In this document: positions 22,377 to 35,153 of the stretch, piece after piece
Position numbering within the stretch: the first letter of the stretch is position 1
Layout: each line of letters opens with the position of its first letter
Assembly: GCA_015501595.1 (NCBI GenBank)
Contig: JADNRX010000009.1
Span: forward strand, 124,001-188,000
Length of the DNA stretch: 64,000 nucleotides
From: Hymenopellis radicata
Taxonomy: Eukaryota > Basidiomycota > Agaricomycetes > Agaricales > Physalacriaceae
Direction: 5' to 3'
The notes under the pieces: generated by a model
What the model was told of the DNA's origin: nothing
What the model saw: only the letters and a program-made list of their open reading frames with translations
Databases searched by the model: none
Translations under genes and position numbers: made by a program

Positions 22377-23436
22377 CTACATTACGACGCAATCTCGCGT
22401 TGACTGCACCATGTATTCAGGCGGAATAGACAGACCTTCGCTCTTGCGAAGCGCCACCTCCCTCTCTGCAAACTCCCAAAGTTCCTTGTCCGTCCTCGAC
22501 AGCCTAGGAATGACTGATGGAAGAAGGTCTCCGTCTACGAATCCTACTACGTGAGGATCGTTTGAGTCGGTACCCGGAAGCAGACGGACGCAGCGAGGGT
22601 CTCTGACTTCGCGCACCCAGTCCGCTTTCCAGTGTTTGTGAATCGCGAGCGTGTTGACAAGGTAAGGGTATGGAAGTATAACGAGGACTTTGAGTGCGGG
22701 GCACGAAGACATTGCAATTTCGCATATAGCGGATGTGATATGCAAGAAATCGGCGCGATTGCTCGCTGCGCTGGAGTAGTGCGAACTGGTCATGGGAATC
22801 ATGATATGCGTGAGGGAGGGGAAGACGTCGTGCAAGGCGCGCGCATCTTCGAGGAACGGGATCCGGCAGCACACGGTTGAGTCAGCGTTCTCGGTGTCCC
22901 ACCAGATGTGGGTAGCGTGTTGAAGTGCCGCGTGGAAGTGCGCGAGGTTTACGCCGTCGATCAATGCGATGCGCTTGGGGCGCAGGGAAGAGATGGCGCG
23001 TTCGACGGCGTCGATGCAGGTGTGGTGTTTTGGTTCTCGGGCTTGGCGGGTGACGTAGAGACCTTGGATGTTTGTGCATGCCTCGAGGGTGGGGCTGAGC
23101 AAGGCATCATCGATGTCCCAGTTGAGGGTGAGCTCTTTCACGTGAGTGGCGAGGAATAGATCGCGCTCCCGACGCAACTGTATGGATGAACAGAATTTGG
23201 ACGCTGTTTCTGAGTTTAGGATAGCGACGGTATGGTATAATGAGGGCTCTATCCTAGTAGAGAGTGTATATGAGTACTCAGCTCGTCTAATAATGAAGAG
23301 GAACCATATGGTACCATTCTTTTGTGGCTTTACAGACGCCGATTAAATTGATAGTAACGGATACGCTTTCTGAGAGGGTTATAGCAGTCTCAAATATGAC
23401 TTGCAGCAGTTCTAGTGGTAGTGCGGTGTCTGACAT
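22377..23436 (-). CDS. F-box-like protein, paralogue A
   Basis: Start at 23436 (MSDTALPLELLQVIFETA), chosen to match the neighbour. LP.ELL..IFE is the F-box-like helix that in fungi binds Skp1 in SCF ubiquitin ligases. An intron after TKEW (donor GTACCATATG, acceptor CTACTAG) leads to IEPSLYHTVAIL, THVKELTLNWDIDDALLS, DAVERAISSLRPKRIAL, HIWWDTENAD, FPSLTHIMIPM, ALKVLVILPYPYLVNTLA, KADWVREVRDPRCVRLLPG and DKELWEFAEREVALRKSEG. No LRR consensus is obvious, but the alternation of short hydrophobic strands fits the leucine-rich substrate-binding part usual in these proteins. Tandem paralogue of the next gene. Confidence 0.8.
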
Positions 23437-23626
23437 CAAGACTTGAGGGCAGTGGTGGTGGTGGTGATGGTTTGTGGTAAAGACAGACATCTGACAGACA
23501 TCACAGTCGTTTCAACTCTTGTCGTTGGATAGCCGCCGATGGATACAAGTTTTCATCAATGATATCTAAAGGGATTGCCGTACAACTGCAGTAATGGAAG
23601 GAAACTGGCGTGTGGAAGAGGTAGTG

Positions 23627-24671
23627 CTACGCAATAACACAACTGCGATCCATCCCCACCATATATTCGCTCGGGATCGAAAGGCCCTCACGCTCGCGCA
23701 CCTCTATCACTCGTTCTGCAAATTCCCAAATTTCCTTCTCGGTTGCTGCCATAGTGGGAATGACAGAAGGATGGAGCGTGTCGCTTTCCCCAAATCCCAC
23801 ATAGGGATCATTTGAGGTGGTATCCGGCAGTAAGTGAACACAGCGACGGTCTTCAACGAAGTGCACCCAATCTGCTTTCCACCTCTTTGACGTGGCCAAC
23901 GTGTTGACAAGATATGGATATGGGAGCAGAACTATCACTTGGATGGCTGGGTAGAGGGATAGAACAGTTTCGCACATCGCAGCTGCAAGGCTCCATGAGC
24001 TGTTGTTGCCGATTGCACGGCCATGATTAGGAGCCGCCAATGGGAGTATGAAATGTGTGAGAGCTGGGAAAAGCGTGTTCATGTAGGCACTGGGACCTTC
24101 GGGTACATCGGCACTGCAACAGGTGCCACCGTCAAGGTCCCACAATAAGTGGCTCACACCGCGCAATGCATTGGGGAGGTGTGCGGGATTCGTAGGATCA
24201 TGAAGGGTGACGTGTGGGGGGCGCATAAGGGAGACGGAACGCTCTACAGCGTCAATGGCAGTATGGTCCTCCTGCCTGCATCTTGTTTGTCCGATGTCGA
24301 TAATGTGAAGCCCATTGACTCCGGGACATGCCCCAAAGATAACGCTCATTAAAGCTTCGTCAACGTCCCAGCAAATGGTGAGTTCCTTGACCCGAGTCGC
24401 GAAGAACGAAGGATCGCGGTCGTGGCGCGAATTGATAGACATCGCGATCTGAGCAGCGGCCTGAGAGGTTAAGATAACGAGACTCTTGTATAGAAGCGGC
24501 TCTGTCCTGTGATGTATGAGGTGGAATGATGCGGTGACAGAGTAATAGAGAGGCCGACCATTCTTTTGTTGCTCTGCAGACAGCGACGAGAGTGCGTGCG
24601 GTATTCTTGTCATCTGCAGCAGCCTCAAAGATATGCCGTAGTATTTCTGGGGGTAGGAAAGGCTCCGACAT
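23627..24671 (-). CDS. F-box-like protein, paralogue B
   Basis: Starts MSEPFLPPEILRHIFEAA at 24671. A 52-nt intron after TKEW joins TEPLLYKSLVILTSQ in frame, at the same place as in paralogue A. The rest is colinear with A: TRVKELTICWDVDEALMS, DAVERSVSLMRPPHVTL, HLLWDLDGG, FPALTHFILPL, AIQVIVLLPYPYLVNTLA, KADWVHFVEDRRCVHLLP and EKEIWEFAERVIEVREREG, ending near 23627. Gene order A-B with the same strand and a spacing of about 190 bp indicates tandem duplication. Probable adaptor of an SCF-type ligase; target unknown. Confidence 0.82.
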
Positions 24672-25178
24672 TATCCAAAACTCGAAGGTAATACCCAGGT
24701 TGGACGTCGAATGGGTTGAATCCAGGGAGATACTTTCTCAGGTATATAAGCCTGTTCAAAGGCTCAGCCGTGTGGCCCGAGGGACGTCGTCATAGGTATG
24801 ATAACAATCGTATTTCTCTGGGGCGTAGCCGTAGCAGTAAGTCGCAGAGAAACTCGACGTTGTCTATTTAGATGCCGATTCAACTCGTCAGCAGGGAAGA
24901 GCTCATCACGCAGCTTGGCGGTCCGGGGCAGATTCATGGGCCATATTATCATGGAGGATGATGGTGGCGTACTACTTGGATCAAATTGAAATGAAATGAC
25001 AAAAACGCGAGGGCGTCATGTGATAAGCATGCTCAGGAGTCGGGATCGCGCGACGCGGACCGGGACCGCGGACCGCCTTCCTGAATGCGTTAAAAACCCG
25101 ACCACCACCACCCGATCTGCGTCTGCACCGCTCCCTCCGCGTCGTTGGACATAAAAGGTATCAAAGCGCTGGATAACA
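24672..25178. promoter_or_regulatory. Divergent intergenic region
   Basis: 507 bp separate the F-box-like gene B start (minus) from the DUF89 gene start (plus). No gene seen. Confidence 0.4.
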
Positions 25179-27394
25179 ATGTTCGAAGCACCTTACCCGC
25201 CATACGATCCGACAGACAAGGCTGGGTAGGATTATTGTACATTGCTCGTTGCTTTGCTTACTCGCGATCCAGATTCCCGTGAGCAGACGCATTCATTCAT
25301 ACATTTTTAGGACGTTCACAGTCACAAAGATATGAAACCGTCCTCAAGCGATGGCCGATCATCCTTGCTGGCGTCGTCGACCAACTGCATCGCGAAAACC
25401 ATAATCTCTTCGTCAGCGGTAGTGGCCAAGAAGAGAAGATTGAAGAAGGAACAAAGTTCATTGAGCAGATCAGTAGACTAAAATACGAGATGGCGAGGGA
25501 TCACGCGCTTCAGTGAGTTTTGACCAGCTTTTGTCGTGTTTTCTGACGAGATTAGGCCTATCCCAGATGACGGTGGAGCTCACGTAGCCACATTCAACAC
25601 GGAACTCGACCGACTGGCTGCTCTTTCCAAGAACACCTGGTACACTGCTCCTTGGCTCTTTGCAGAGTATGATCTACTTCCATGACCGCAATTCACACTC
25701 TTACATGATACTAGGTGTTACCTGTTTGTACCCTACCTTCATTATGAATGCTCTGAGGTCTAAATCCTTACAAGTTATCGCCTTATACGCGCGTTTGGAG
25801 CGCAAACAAAGCATTGGGTTGCCTATGATCCCTTTTTGGCGCAGAAAGTTGACGCGTTCCAAAAGTCCGGAGTGTCAATCCATAGTGCGTTCTGCATCGC
25901 GGGTTACATGCGCATCTCTGATGGAAGACAGAAATCGCCACAAGTATCAGGGAGCTAGAGGACGAGAAAGTCAAGCTTGAAGGTGATCCTGAGAATCTCA
26001 AGGTTCTCTTTCGCGAGATGATCCAGATGTGCTTATGGTGAGTACCTTCCAGGTCTTCAAATTAAGACGACTAACGATGTTATAGGGGCAACGCCACTGT
26101 AGGCTGTTTTGTTATCTTCACGTCGTCTCGTATGGCCTACAAGCATTTTAGGATCTGTCCTTACTGACCAATCTTTCGTTATCGGATATCGAGCATTTAC
26201 AATCTGTTGGCAAAGACGCCCAAACAGCGAGACAGGCATTCATCTTAAAGGACGACCAAGACACGGTTTGGAAACAAATTCAAAGCGTTACGGATGGGCG
26301 AGTAGATTTTGTTCTCGACAATGGTGAGAATGGCTCTTGCCTACACTGCAATATATTCACATTTTACAGCTGGCTTTGAGGTATTACTCTCGGTCTCTGG
26401 GACTTGCGTAATCTGAATTTCCTTTTAGCTCTTTACCGATCTCGTATTTGCCGACTTCTTGGTCACATATACACCTCATGTTTCGAAGGTCGTCTTCCAG
26501 TGGGTCCAGCCTGAGTGTCGTCTCATTTAGCTCATCATTCAATTTTCCCTTTCAGCCCGAAGCTCATTCCGTGGTTTGTTTCTGACGTGACGCCTCACGA
26601 CTTCAAGCAAACAATCGATCTCCTTCTCGACGCTTCCTTCCTCTCTGCTTCTTCTCCTTCGGAAGCCGAAAAGGACGATCTTCAGCACATGGTCACGCGC
26701 TGGAAGGATTACGTTGAGAAAGGAGTTTTCAGTCTCCCTGTCCCACAAGAGACGCCCTTGGGTGGAGGAACGGGATCAACCGCCGATTTCTGGACCACCA
26801 GTCTGCCGTACTGGGATCTCAAAGTCCATGTACCGGCTCTGTGGCAAGACCTGCACGAGAACAGTTCCTTGGTCATCTTCAAGGTATGCATTTCTTCCGC
26901 CACCATCAGTGTACTGATTTGTGTTGTTCCTTCGAGCAGGGCGACTTGAAGTGAGTTTCTTTGATTGCATCGCGTCAGGATGGATTTAACCGATTGGTTC
27001 ACCAACTGAATAGCTATCGCAAGTATGCGCTTTTCCAAGCCAACGTTGCCCTTACTGAGCGCTGAACCTTGATAGGCTTACCGGTGACATTGTCTGGCCC
27101 GTCGATACTTCCTTCGAAACCGCTCTTGGTGAGCTTTGAATAGACTGTCCACAGGAGCAATAGTTCTGAATGTGAAATAGGTCCTCTAGCTGGATCGTTC
27201 CCGCTCCTAAGTCTACGAACGAATAAGGCGGATGTAGTCGTAGGAGTGGACAAGCAGGTCGCTGCCAAGCTCGATTCAAGTGACGAGAAATGGCGCGTTA
27301 ACGGACGGTATGCGGTCCGTTCTGGTACTCACTGATGCTGATGTGTGTTTTGAAGATACGCCTTAATTTCGTTTAGTGCTAAATCTGACTAGAG
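25179..27394 (+). CDS. DUF89 / ARMT1-like damage-control phosphatase
   Basis: ATG at 25179 gives MFEAPYPPYDPTDKAG; exons then read ETVLKRWPIILAGVVDQLHR, EEGTKFIEQISRLKYEMARD, LAALSKNTWYTAPWLFAECY, HWVAYDPFLAQKVDAFQKSG, LFREMIQMCLWGNATDLSLL, VDFVLDNAGFELFTDLVFAD, VTYTPHVSKVVFHPKLIPWF, SSLVIFKGDLNYRKLTGD and KADVVVGV. Both metal-binding signatures of the DUF89 fold are present, DNAGFE and GDLNYRKL. The family removes phosphate from damaged phosphometabolites (for example sugar phosphates) using Mn/Co/Ni; human ARMT1 and yeast YMR027W are relatives, and protein-carboxyl methylation has also been claimed for ARMT1. Ten or so short introns; stop TAG at 27392-27394. All expected blocks are present, length near 450 residues. 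Probably cytosolic. Confidence 0.88.
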
Positions 27395-28586
27395 TCTAGA
27401 ACGGTAAGAAGTAGACGTAAACATGTACGTTGATGCAAGTTTCGAGGTGGTGTCGTACCCTTGGTCCCGCATACGACTTCCTCAAGTTCCTCATTGTTCC
27501 CGCTTCGAATCTCTTCATCGCAACACGTGAAGATCTCCCAACAGTCGGTACCGGTACTAGTAGGTATACGAACAACATTTCATTGGTTGGCGGCGTCGTC
27601 GGAGACACATGAGCTAACCTCATTGACATGATCAAAGTCGTGTGGTTGAAAGACGAGGCTCGAGGCATTCTACATCGCGACAGCCACCTGTTCGCAATGT
27701 ATTGCTGTCTGTAACGTTCTGACGAGACTTGAACAGCGACGAGCGTCAACCTTCTGTCCTTACAATGGTCTGGACCCTATGATATCCTCATTTCGGTTTC
27801 GGTTGCTGTGGTTGCTGATCTTGCAGGAATCCAGCAGTGCACTACTGAAATAGCGTGCTCAGGGCGATTGGAAGGCGAGAACTCAGAGAGCCTCACCATA
27901 GGTGCGGAACGTTGAAATCCTATACATTCAACTGGAGTGCCTGTGGATATGACGATGTCGACCGCTGCCAACGCCAAAGCTGCGCACGTCGCCAAGGAAA
28001 GCCACCTCTGCAATCCACATCCAATCTCCTATCGTGACAATTCTGCCTTCCTGCGAACTTCTGAATCGTGTGCTCGGACCAAGCCCCGGTAGCCCGGACG
28101 CGTTTGGTTGACGAAGGGCTGCGCGGCGGCGCAGCACCGATATCTCGGCTCAAGCTGGTGATTGTCATTCCTAGGAATAGCACACCGTGTAGACCGTAGA
28201 GAGTGTGTCGGGGTCAAGGCGATGTATAGGATGAGGACCGGTAGAATAACTCGAGTGCGGCAAAACGCATAGGCTCGCAGTGCATTGTGCAGATTCAATT
28301 GACTCCAACGGAGGGTTGTTGCTAAGATGAGGCGTAGTTGATGGATTTGATCCAGGTTGCCATGCGACTTCATACCTGGCCTTTTCCCGACTGCCGTCTG
28401 GAATTTCCGTCGATCTTCATGAGACAGGCTTTATTTCACCTTCTTTTCTTTCAACTTTCACCCACCCTTTTATGCTACTTTTACGCTGAAGGGCTTTTCT
28501 TTCTTCAACGCCTTGGGTGCGTTTCTGACGGGGTCATTCTTTTTCCTTCAAGTGTCTATACGACGGGTTCGTAGTCGTCTTTCGCG
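27395..28586. other. Intergenic, possible degenerate membrane-protein remnant
   Basis: The minus strand around 27780-28373 has pieces such as LNLHNALRAYAFCR and VILPVLILYIALTP, reminiscent of the ALR.YA..GR..L...V..L pattern of basidiomycete DUF6533-type membrane proteins, but no coherent splice model could be built. The last 200 bp (28380-28586) is pyrimidine-rich on plus and is most likely the promoter of the next gene. Confidence 0.25.
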
Positions 28587-31034
28587 ATGCTCAGGCAGTG
28601 GTCCCGGAAACTCGTGAAGCAGGCCCTTTGGTGGTCGCGAATAAAACTCGTGGTGCGTTACGATCGGTTGGGAAATGGCGGCGACACGTCTAATTCGTCC
28701 ATCTATATAGTATGCAAGGATCACTCTCAACCGGTTCACCACGCTCTTCTTTGGTGTGGCAGTCATCAGCTGCATCGTGCTCTCCGCCCTCCAAGTTCTC
28801 GCCTATCATGACAACTCTGAAGCATCCAATATGATCGACATCGTGTTGAGCAAGTCCAACATCACCAGTGGATTGACCTTTTTCGATAACAATGGCTTTC
28901 AATTCTGCCATGACATCCCGACCAAGGCGGACGCGCACTGTGAAGAGATACGCGCTGGGAATTCCACGTTCTTTGACACAAACGCGGCGGTGGTCGGGGT
29001 GCGTCTTGATGTTCATTGTCGCCCATCTATCATTAACTAGAAATCGCAGCGTGCCCTTTCTGCCGTGCCCGTGTTTGATAGGTCGGGAACAACGATTGCC
29101 GTTCAAATCAACACCGGCGAAGTACTGCCCATTCCATGTCTCCAGTCATTACTCTATATTCAGGATGTGTGCGTGTTGTCCCCGTGTTGTTGATGGATGG
29201 TGAGAATCAGACTGATTTGTGTTCGGCAGTGTACGCGACGCTAGACGAGAGGATGTCGTTACGCTGCTTTTTCAGATATGGATGCTTTCGTTGTCCTTGG
29301 TGACGGTATGGAGCCTCCGCGCATATTCCATCACAGTTCGTCAACGACTCATGTTTGACAGATATTGAACGAGTCGCTGCCACATCTTGGAGCTTCATTG
29401 GCCGGTCACGTTCTAGGTACTGCATGGGCGGGCTACCGGGTTTCAAACTCCAAAAGGGTGCAGGAGCGGTACATTAACCTGATTGTGAATGGGACCTGTG
29501 ATGGAATTGATCTGTTGGGCGACTGGTGGGACATCCGGACGCAGCATACGGTGAGTTGTCGCGCACACCAGATGGACCTGTTGTCTGACGAAGGAGTCAA
29601 GATTCCCATCATTGCAATCCACGTCGCCGCTTTGTTGATCTATCTCTACCTCTCGACGAGCATCTACAAGGTAGACAGCCTGGCCCTTCTAGTCGCCGTG
29701 TCTCACGCTCGGTCCTACAGGTTTACGCGAACCAGTCGTTCAGTCGTGTCGGAGCATCCACGGAGATCAATAACATATACAAAGTACGCCAACTCCCGAA
29801 AATTCAATTGAGCCCGACTAAGATCTTGCTCAAAGGCTGTCCTGTTGTTGTCCGTCTTCCTGCAACTCGTCGGGTTCTTTAGCCTCGCGTCTACCGGCAT
29901 GTGGATCGACAAAATCGCCAACAGCAGCATACGCCCTGTGGCGAGGCACCTTGCATTGTACCTGGCAGCGTTTGCGGTTACGGCTTTGGTGAGTACCTAG
30001 GGAACCCCAGCTTCTTGACCATACTTACCGTCGGGCAATCCGGTTAGGTTGAGATTCCTTGGGTTGTCCTCGTAAGTCCCTCACTTGACACGGACTATCC
30101 GTGTACCCATGCGTTTGATCCAGGGGTGGCTTTCTGTGCGCCGCGAATACCGCAAACTCTTCGTTGTGTTTGGGCTCCTCTCGCTGTTTCTTTTGGGCGT
30201 ATCGTCGTTCATGTTCGCAAGCGACTGTAAGTCTTGTGCATTTTCTTTTTTTGAATAGTGATGTGACCGTAGCAGTGTATCGTCTCATCTTCGATAGCTG
30301 GCCCTTCTTCGCCACTATAACAGTTACGGCGTACGTCTTGCTTGTTGTAACCTCCTTCCTCGCGATCGTTTGTCGACTTCACTTTGGAAAGGGGCTCAAG
30401 GAATATTGTATGTCAATTCGCTGTTTCATCGATGCATATACTCTGACCTAGGATAGTGCGTGTCACTGAGGCATTGGAGGGCATGGACTTCACACCCGTC
30501 AACTTCTCGAAGAACGACAATGCGACAAGTGTGGGCTTAAAACGCAGCTTCAGCGACAAGTCGGACAAGTCGTTCACGTCGTCTATGAAAGAGAAGTACG
30601 ACGTAGAGACGCTTCCTTACATGGACGAACCTCGCCAGCCAGTGCCGAGTCATCAAGGCGTGTCGGTGCGGGGGATGCATTCCTTGTCCATCTACTCTGA
30701 CGGAGCAAGGCCCACCATGAAAATGTCGACCACGCCTCCCGTGGCGCGGAGCATCATGTCCAAGATGTCCCGATTGTCGTCTTCGACGACATCGACGGGA
30801 ATCACCACATCGTCCAGGGCCTCCTCTGTGCCCGGAAGCCCGTCCTTGCAGCCAGGCGCGTGGAAGAAAGAGGTTCCGCCCGTGCCTGCCATCACCGTCC
30901 AGCGAACGGCCTCCCAGGTCTCGCGCAAGCCCGTGCCGCCTCTTGTTGCTCCAACGTCGAGTCCCGCGCCTTCACCAACCGCGAGCAGCCCCGTCCGTGG
31001 GCTGCCAACGAACCCCCGACCAGGATCCCGGTGA
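28587..31034 (+). CDS. Polytopic membrane protein, basidiomycete family, paralogue 1
   Basis: Starts MLRQWSRKLVKQALWWSRIK; a 58-nt intron joins YARITLNRFTTLFFGVAV and ISCIVLSALQVLAYH (TM1). An extracytoplasmic part with many possible N-glycosylation sites and Cys follows, then LPHLGASLAGHVLGTAWAGY, IIAIHVAALLIYLYL, VLLLSVFLQLVGFFSLA, LYLAAFAVTALVEIPWVVLG, VFGLLSLFLLGVSSFMFA and TVTAYVLLVVTSFLAIVC. The membrane domain ends HFGKGLKEYL, after which EALEGMDFTPVNF starts a cytosolic Ser/Pro-rich tail (SPAPSPTASSPVRG). About seven TM segments. Function unknown. Convergent with a homologue at 31301-33405 that shares the N-terminal YxRIT.NR.T..FF and FGKGL.EY..........MDF.P blocks. Confidence 0.78.
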
Positions 31035-31300
31035 ATATCAGGCGAGTCCAGCAGCAGCCGAAGGAAGGGTACTTTTAGGAAAGACATACTTTTAGCAGAG
31101 ACACTATACTTTTAGGAGAGACTGGTCGTGTACCGGGTACCAACCTAGTCATTGCATTCATTTTTTTCAAGACTCAAGAGTCAAAACCAGCTTCAACTCA
31201 CCGTAGAAGTACTTAGGCAGAGGCGGAGGCGTTCAAATTCATTTGTTGCAGTATTGTACATAGATTGTATAAATACATGTGAACCGTTGATTTTTGAACA

Positions 31301-33405
31301 TTATTGGCGTATCCAATCATCCATCACAAAGGTATAGGGGGACTTGGCGTCATATTCTGATGCGGAGGACTGTTTTCGAAGAAGTCGTTTGGGTTTCGTC
31401 TCGACTAGGGTGATGTGGCTTCTTGTGACATCGTGCTCGAAGACCTCCGGAGAGAAGTCCATCGATTCCAATATTGATTCGGCGTGTACTTCAAAAGTCG
31501 ATTGTTAGAGATGATGAATGTTCCATGGCCGACTTGATTGACTCACGGTACTCCGCTAGTCCCTTGCCAAAGTTGCGCATACAGATGATGCCGAGTATGA
31601 AAGATGCTGCGATGAGGAGCATTGATGATACCGTAAAGCATGCGAGGTTTGCCCAGCTAACAAAAGTCCTAGAGAGAGGGGAGGTCAAACGTATTTCACG
31701 TACGTACAGGATGGGCTGAGCTTACCACCGATATACTTGAGAATAGAACATGATGCACTCCGTGAAGAAGAAAACGAACGCGGTGAAGATGAATATCGCC
31801 GTCAAGAACTTCTTCTCGTGTCTTATCGAATACCACCCCTTGTTGTGATTGTTAAACATTAGTCCTGCAGTTATCGTAAAGGCCTGGCCGTACTTACCAA
31901 TATCAACCATGGAAGTACGAGCTGTCCGGTGTTCAAAATAAGTTAAATGAGGTGATGAGAGTATCAAAGGACTTACCGCACTGAAGAACACGAATACGGC
32001 CACGTACCAGAATGTGTGTTCAGAGATAACCCGGATGTACGTGTTGAGCAGCTGGTCTATCCAGAGGCTCATGCCTGCGATGAGGGCATAGACCTCGAGT
32101 TGAAGACATGCTTGAACTGCCAAGTAGTACTGTGATAGCCTGTTAATCACTGTCGAATCAGAGGAGCAGTTGCGCCTAACCCTGTACATTCTAACAATCT
32201 TAGGCGGTGCTCCGACAGTGGTGAAAGATCGCGCCTGGTATTCCTTGACGACAAAGTCAGACGAAACGACGCTTAAAGAAGGATGCCGACCCACCCGGAA
32301 GAGCGTCCAGGAAAGGTGGCCCGCAATGTAGAGCGCTGTGACATTGAGAACCAGATCAGGAATCTGCTCCGTTGTCAGCATCACACCATGCTCTGGCAGT
32401 CAAAGCTCTCACCTCGTAATTCAATCTGACCTTGAAGTAGATGGGAAAGAGGTCGACCGAACACGGGGTTCCCGGGTTTGGCAATGAGCTGCTGGTATAT
32501 TTCCTTCTTTGACTGCGTTCTCCAGACGGCATAGGCAGACCACGCCGTCAGAAGCGTACGAGCCATAACGCCTGCCACACTGACGGGAAATCAGTTAATA
32601 ATGATTATTTAATGCGGTGGTCGGGCGCTTACACATGGGGAACCGAGTCGTACACCATCGCTACGACTGACAGGATGAACAGCCAAAATTGTAAAAACAC
32701 AAAGGCGAGGTCTTCCCGTGCGTTATTTTTGAGACTGTTGGGAAGGATTACTGGACGTGCAAGCCGACACGAGAAGAACGACTGACTCTTGCGCAGGGAA
32801 CGTCAGGATGCCGGTGCATTGCATCGACAGAGTGACGTTTCCTTGTGTTTCGTTTTTGCTGACAATGACCACGTTGGAAAGAGGCGCGCTTGAATCTACA
32901 AAGATGGGATTCGGAACGAGAGTTGCGACCGGAGCTGTAGAGAAAAAATTGTCAAGTTGGGCAAAAGAGCTGCCCAGTCTAAACCTACCAGTTCTCCTCG
33001 ATTCAGAGTATCATTCGCCGTTAGAGGCCCCCGCTATCAACATCGGACTGAAAGACATATGAACAGTTTTGATCCAAGTGTGGAATCCAGTTGCACATCC
33101 TCAATCGGTAGTGCTCGCTCGTCCCTTCAAGCCATGTATGGTTGTGTGGGTCCATATGCGCCGCATGCTCAATCTTGGACAGGAGCGTGCTGTACTCCGC
33201 ATCGATAGAGTAGAGAAGAGACTGTATGATTCCCTGTGCCCAGCAATGGAAAAATCCGAAAAGAAAGAACGTCGCAGTTAAACGATTGCGGGTAATCCGG
33301 GTATACTATACACAGGTCAGAGCACGAGGCAGGAAGGAAGGAAGAAAGGGGACGTACGCAGGACTTGAGCTTGAGCTTGAACCGTCTAGCAGTCCAGTAG
33401 TTCAT
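31301..33405 (-). CDS. Polytopic membrane protein, basidiomycete family, paralogue 2
   Basis: Starts MNYWTARRFKLKLKSC at 33405; the first intron is at the same position as in paralogue 1, then YTRITRNRLTATFFLFGFFH, GIIQSLLYSIDAEYST, an ectodomain with SNVVIVSKNETQGNVTLS, GVMARTLLTAWSAYAVWR, LVLNVTALYIAGHLSWTLFR, YYLAVQACLQLEVYALIAG, HTFWYVAVFVFFSA, KKFLTAIFIFTAFVFFFTE and SMLLIAASFILGIICM. FGKGLAEY is followed by ESILESMDFSPEVFEHD and a short tail ending VMDDWIRQ, TAA at 31301-31303. The cytosolic tail is much shorter than in paralogue 1 (about 70 versus 190 residues). Function unknown; multiple short introns. Confidence 0.78.
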
Positions 33406-33434
33406 GGTCCAAGAAGATAGGCAGACTGACAGGT

Positions 33435-33780
33435 CTAGCCTGAGAGAAACGGGGAGAACTTGAAATCCAGTTCGGTCCAGTCACCAGTGACAATGGGAAC
33501 AGAAGCAAGAGAAGACTGCCCCCGGTTATGTAGGATGCGGAAAGATCCACGGCAGTCCACTCCGCGCCAGTTTGACAGATGGGAAAGAGGAAATGAAATG
33601 GGTTCCCACCATGTATGGAAACGCGGCTGTTCCTTCTCGACATCACGTAGCCTGATCATCAGCTGGTCATCATCGTAATCTTCGAACACCTCCTCCCGTC
33701 CAGCCCGCAGCCTTGCTTGAATCACCGATAACCATCTATGGAGGAACCAAGGATAATGATGCCCATCCCATCTAAAATCA
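33435..33780 (-). CDS. Unassigned open frame
   Basis: Open for at least 110 codons on minus, with VFEDYDDDQLMIRLRDVEKE, QPRFHTWWEPISFPLSHL and FRILHNRGQSSLASV. Composition is protein-like, but no family, no clear start and no neighbouring exon were found. It could be the end of a gene whose upstream exons I could not place, or chance. Confidence 0.25.
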
Positions 33781-35153
33781 AAAGATTAAGGTGCTATGTG
33801 TGGAATCAGCATCACATTAGATTTGACAGCGTCGACGTTGTAAAACTCGCAGATCACGTCGCAGGTTATAAACGTACTCGGCAGAGACAATTGCAACCAG
33901 ACAAGACAGATCACGCCACAGAAATCGAACGCGTAAGCAGGTGTCGTTGCTTCCGAGAGTGAGAGAGAACGTTAACGCCACCAAAAAAAACGAATACTAT
34001 GGTTTGCCAATCAATCATCAGGATCAAAGTCACTGAGCGGGAGGCGAACAAACCCGGAAAAAGCGCCCTATTTACTACGCCGTGGAAGCGTCACTCGGGG
34101 CAATCACTTGTGGCGCCGAATGGTAGTCGTCAAGTCCCAATCCACCCGTCCAATTCGGACCCATCTGCAAATTCAAGAGCCCCGCCACCGGTGACTTGAA
34201 GGACGTCCAATCTCGGCTGTGTAAGGTAACGATAAGCAGGAGAAACGTGAAACTGTTCTGTACGATCCATCGATATGATCCTCGACATCAGCCCCGTCGA
34301 ATACGGTGCCGCTTAGTGCTAACGCTATAGCGTATTAAAACGATATCGCGATTGCACACCTCTGCTTTTCTTCGTGGCGCATCGCTCATGCTGATGGTAA
34401 AGGGCCACCTTCGACGACTCGGCGGGAACTCGGAGGTCGCATCAGAGCAATTAATTAAAGGTGATTTGCAAGGGCATAGCGTTTACGTATGATACTTGAT
34501 GCTTTGAGGAGGGGGAGGGGGATCTGGACCTGTGGGATGATGGATCATCTTAGGGCGTTATGGATGTCATCATGGCGCCTTACGCGGCTGTACAAACACT
34601 AGGCGTGCATGATCGCGGTCGGTTCCTGCGGTACCACAAGTAGCGCACGGTCAATGTGCAAAAGGGCTCGCTGTTGCCTGATGCAGCGGTGGGTCGCGAC
34701 CGCCCGCCACCGCCTGCCTGTGTTTGGCCTTGTTTGGCTGCACCATCCGTAGCGTAGCGTAGATTCACTCACTATTCACGCGTGCGTACGCGAGCCGCTA
34801 CGACGCGATTCCATGCGCCACGCTCCGCCGGCCCCTCTCCACTGAGGATCTTACGATAACCTCAGATGTGTGTTGCAAACGACCAGGAAATTGTGGTCGA
34901 ACACGGGAAGAAGGGGCGCTTGACATGAGCCTGAGATTCAGGTGTACGCCCGTGAGAGCGATGCTCCCTGTCTCCCGGAGGCGTATGCGCTTCGTTCCAG
35001 GGATATTGGATCGTTTAACGTTTAACTGCCAATACATGTAGCTCATACGTCTTTAAATATAAGTATCATCGAACGATTATTTCGAAGATTTAGTATACAG
35101 TATCGGTGTGAGATTATTACTTAGAGCCTGAATTACACATATACAAAGACCGT
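33781..35153. other. Intergenic, nothing recognised
   Basis: About 1.4 kb. Short frames on both strands lack domain signatures; no RNA gene or inverted repeat stood out. Confidence 0.4.
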
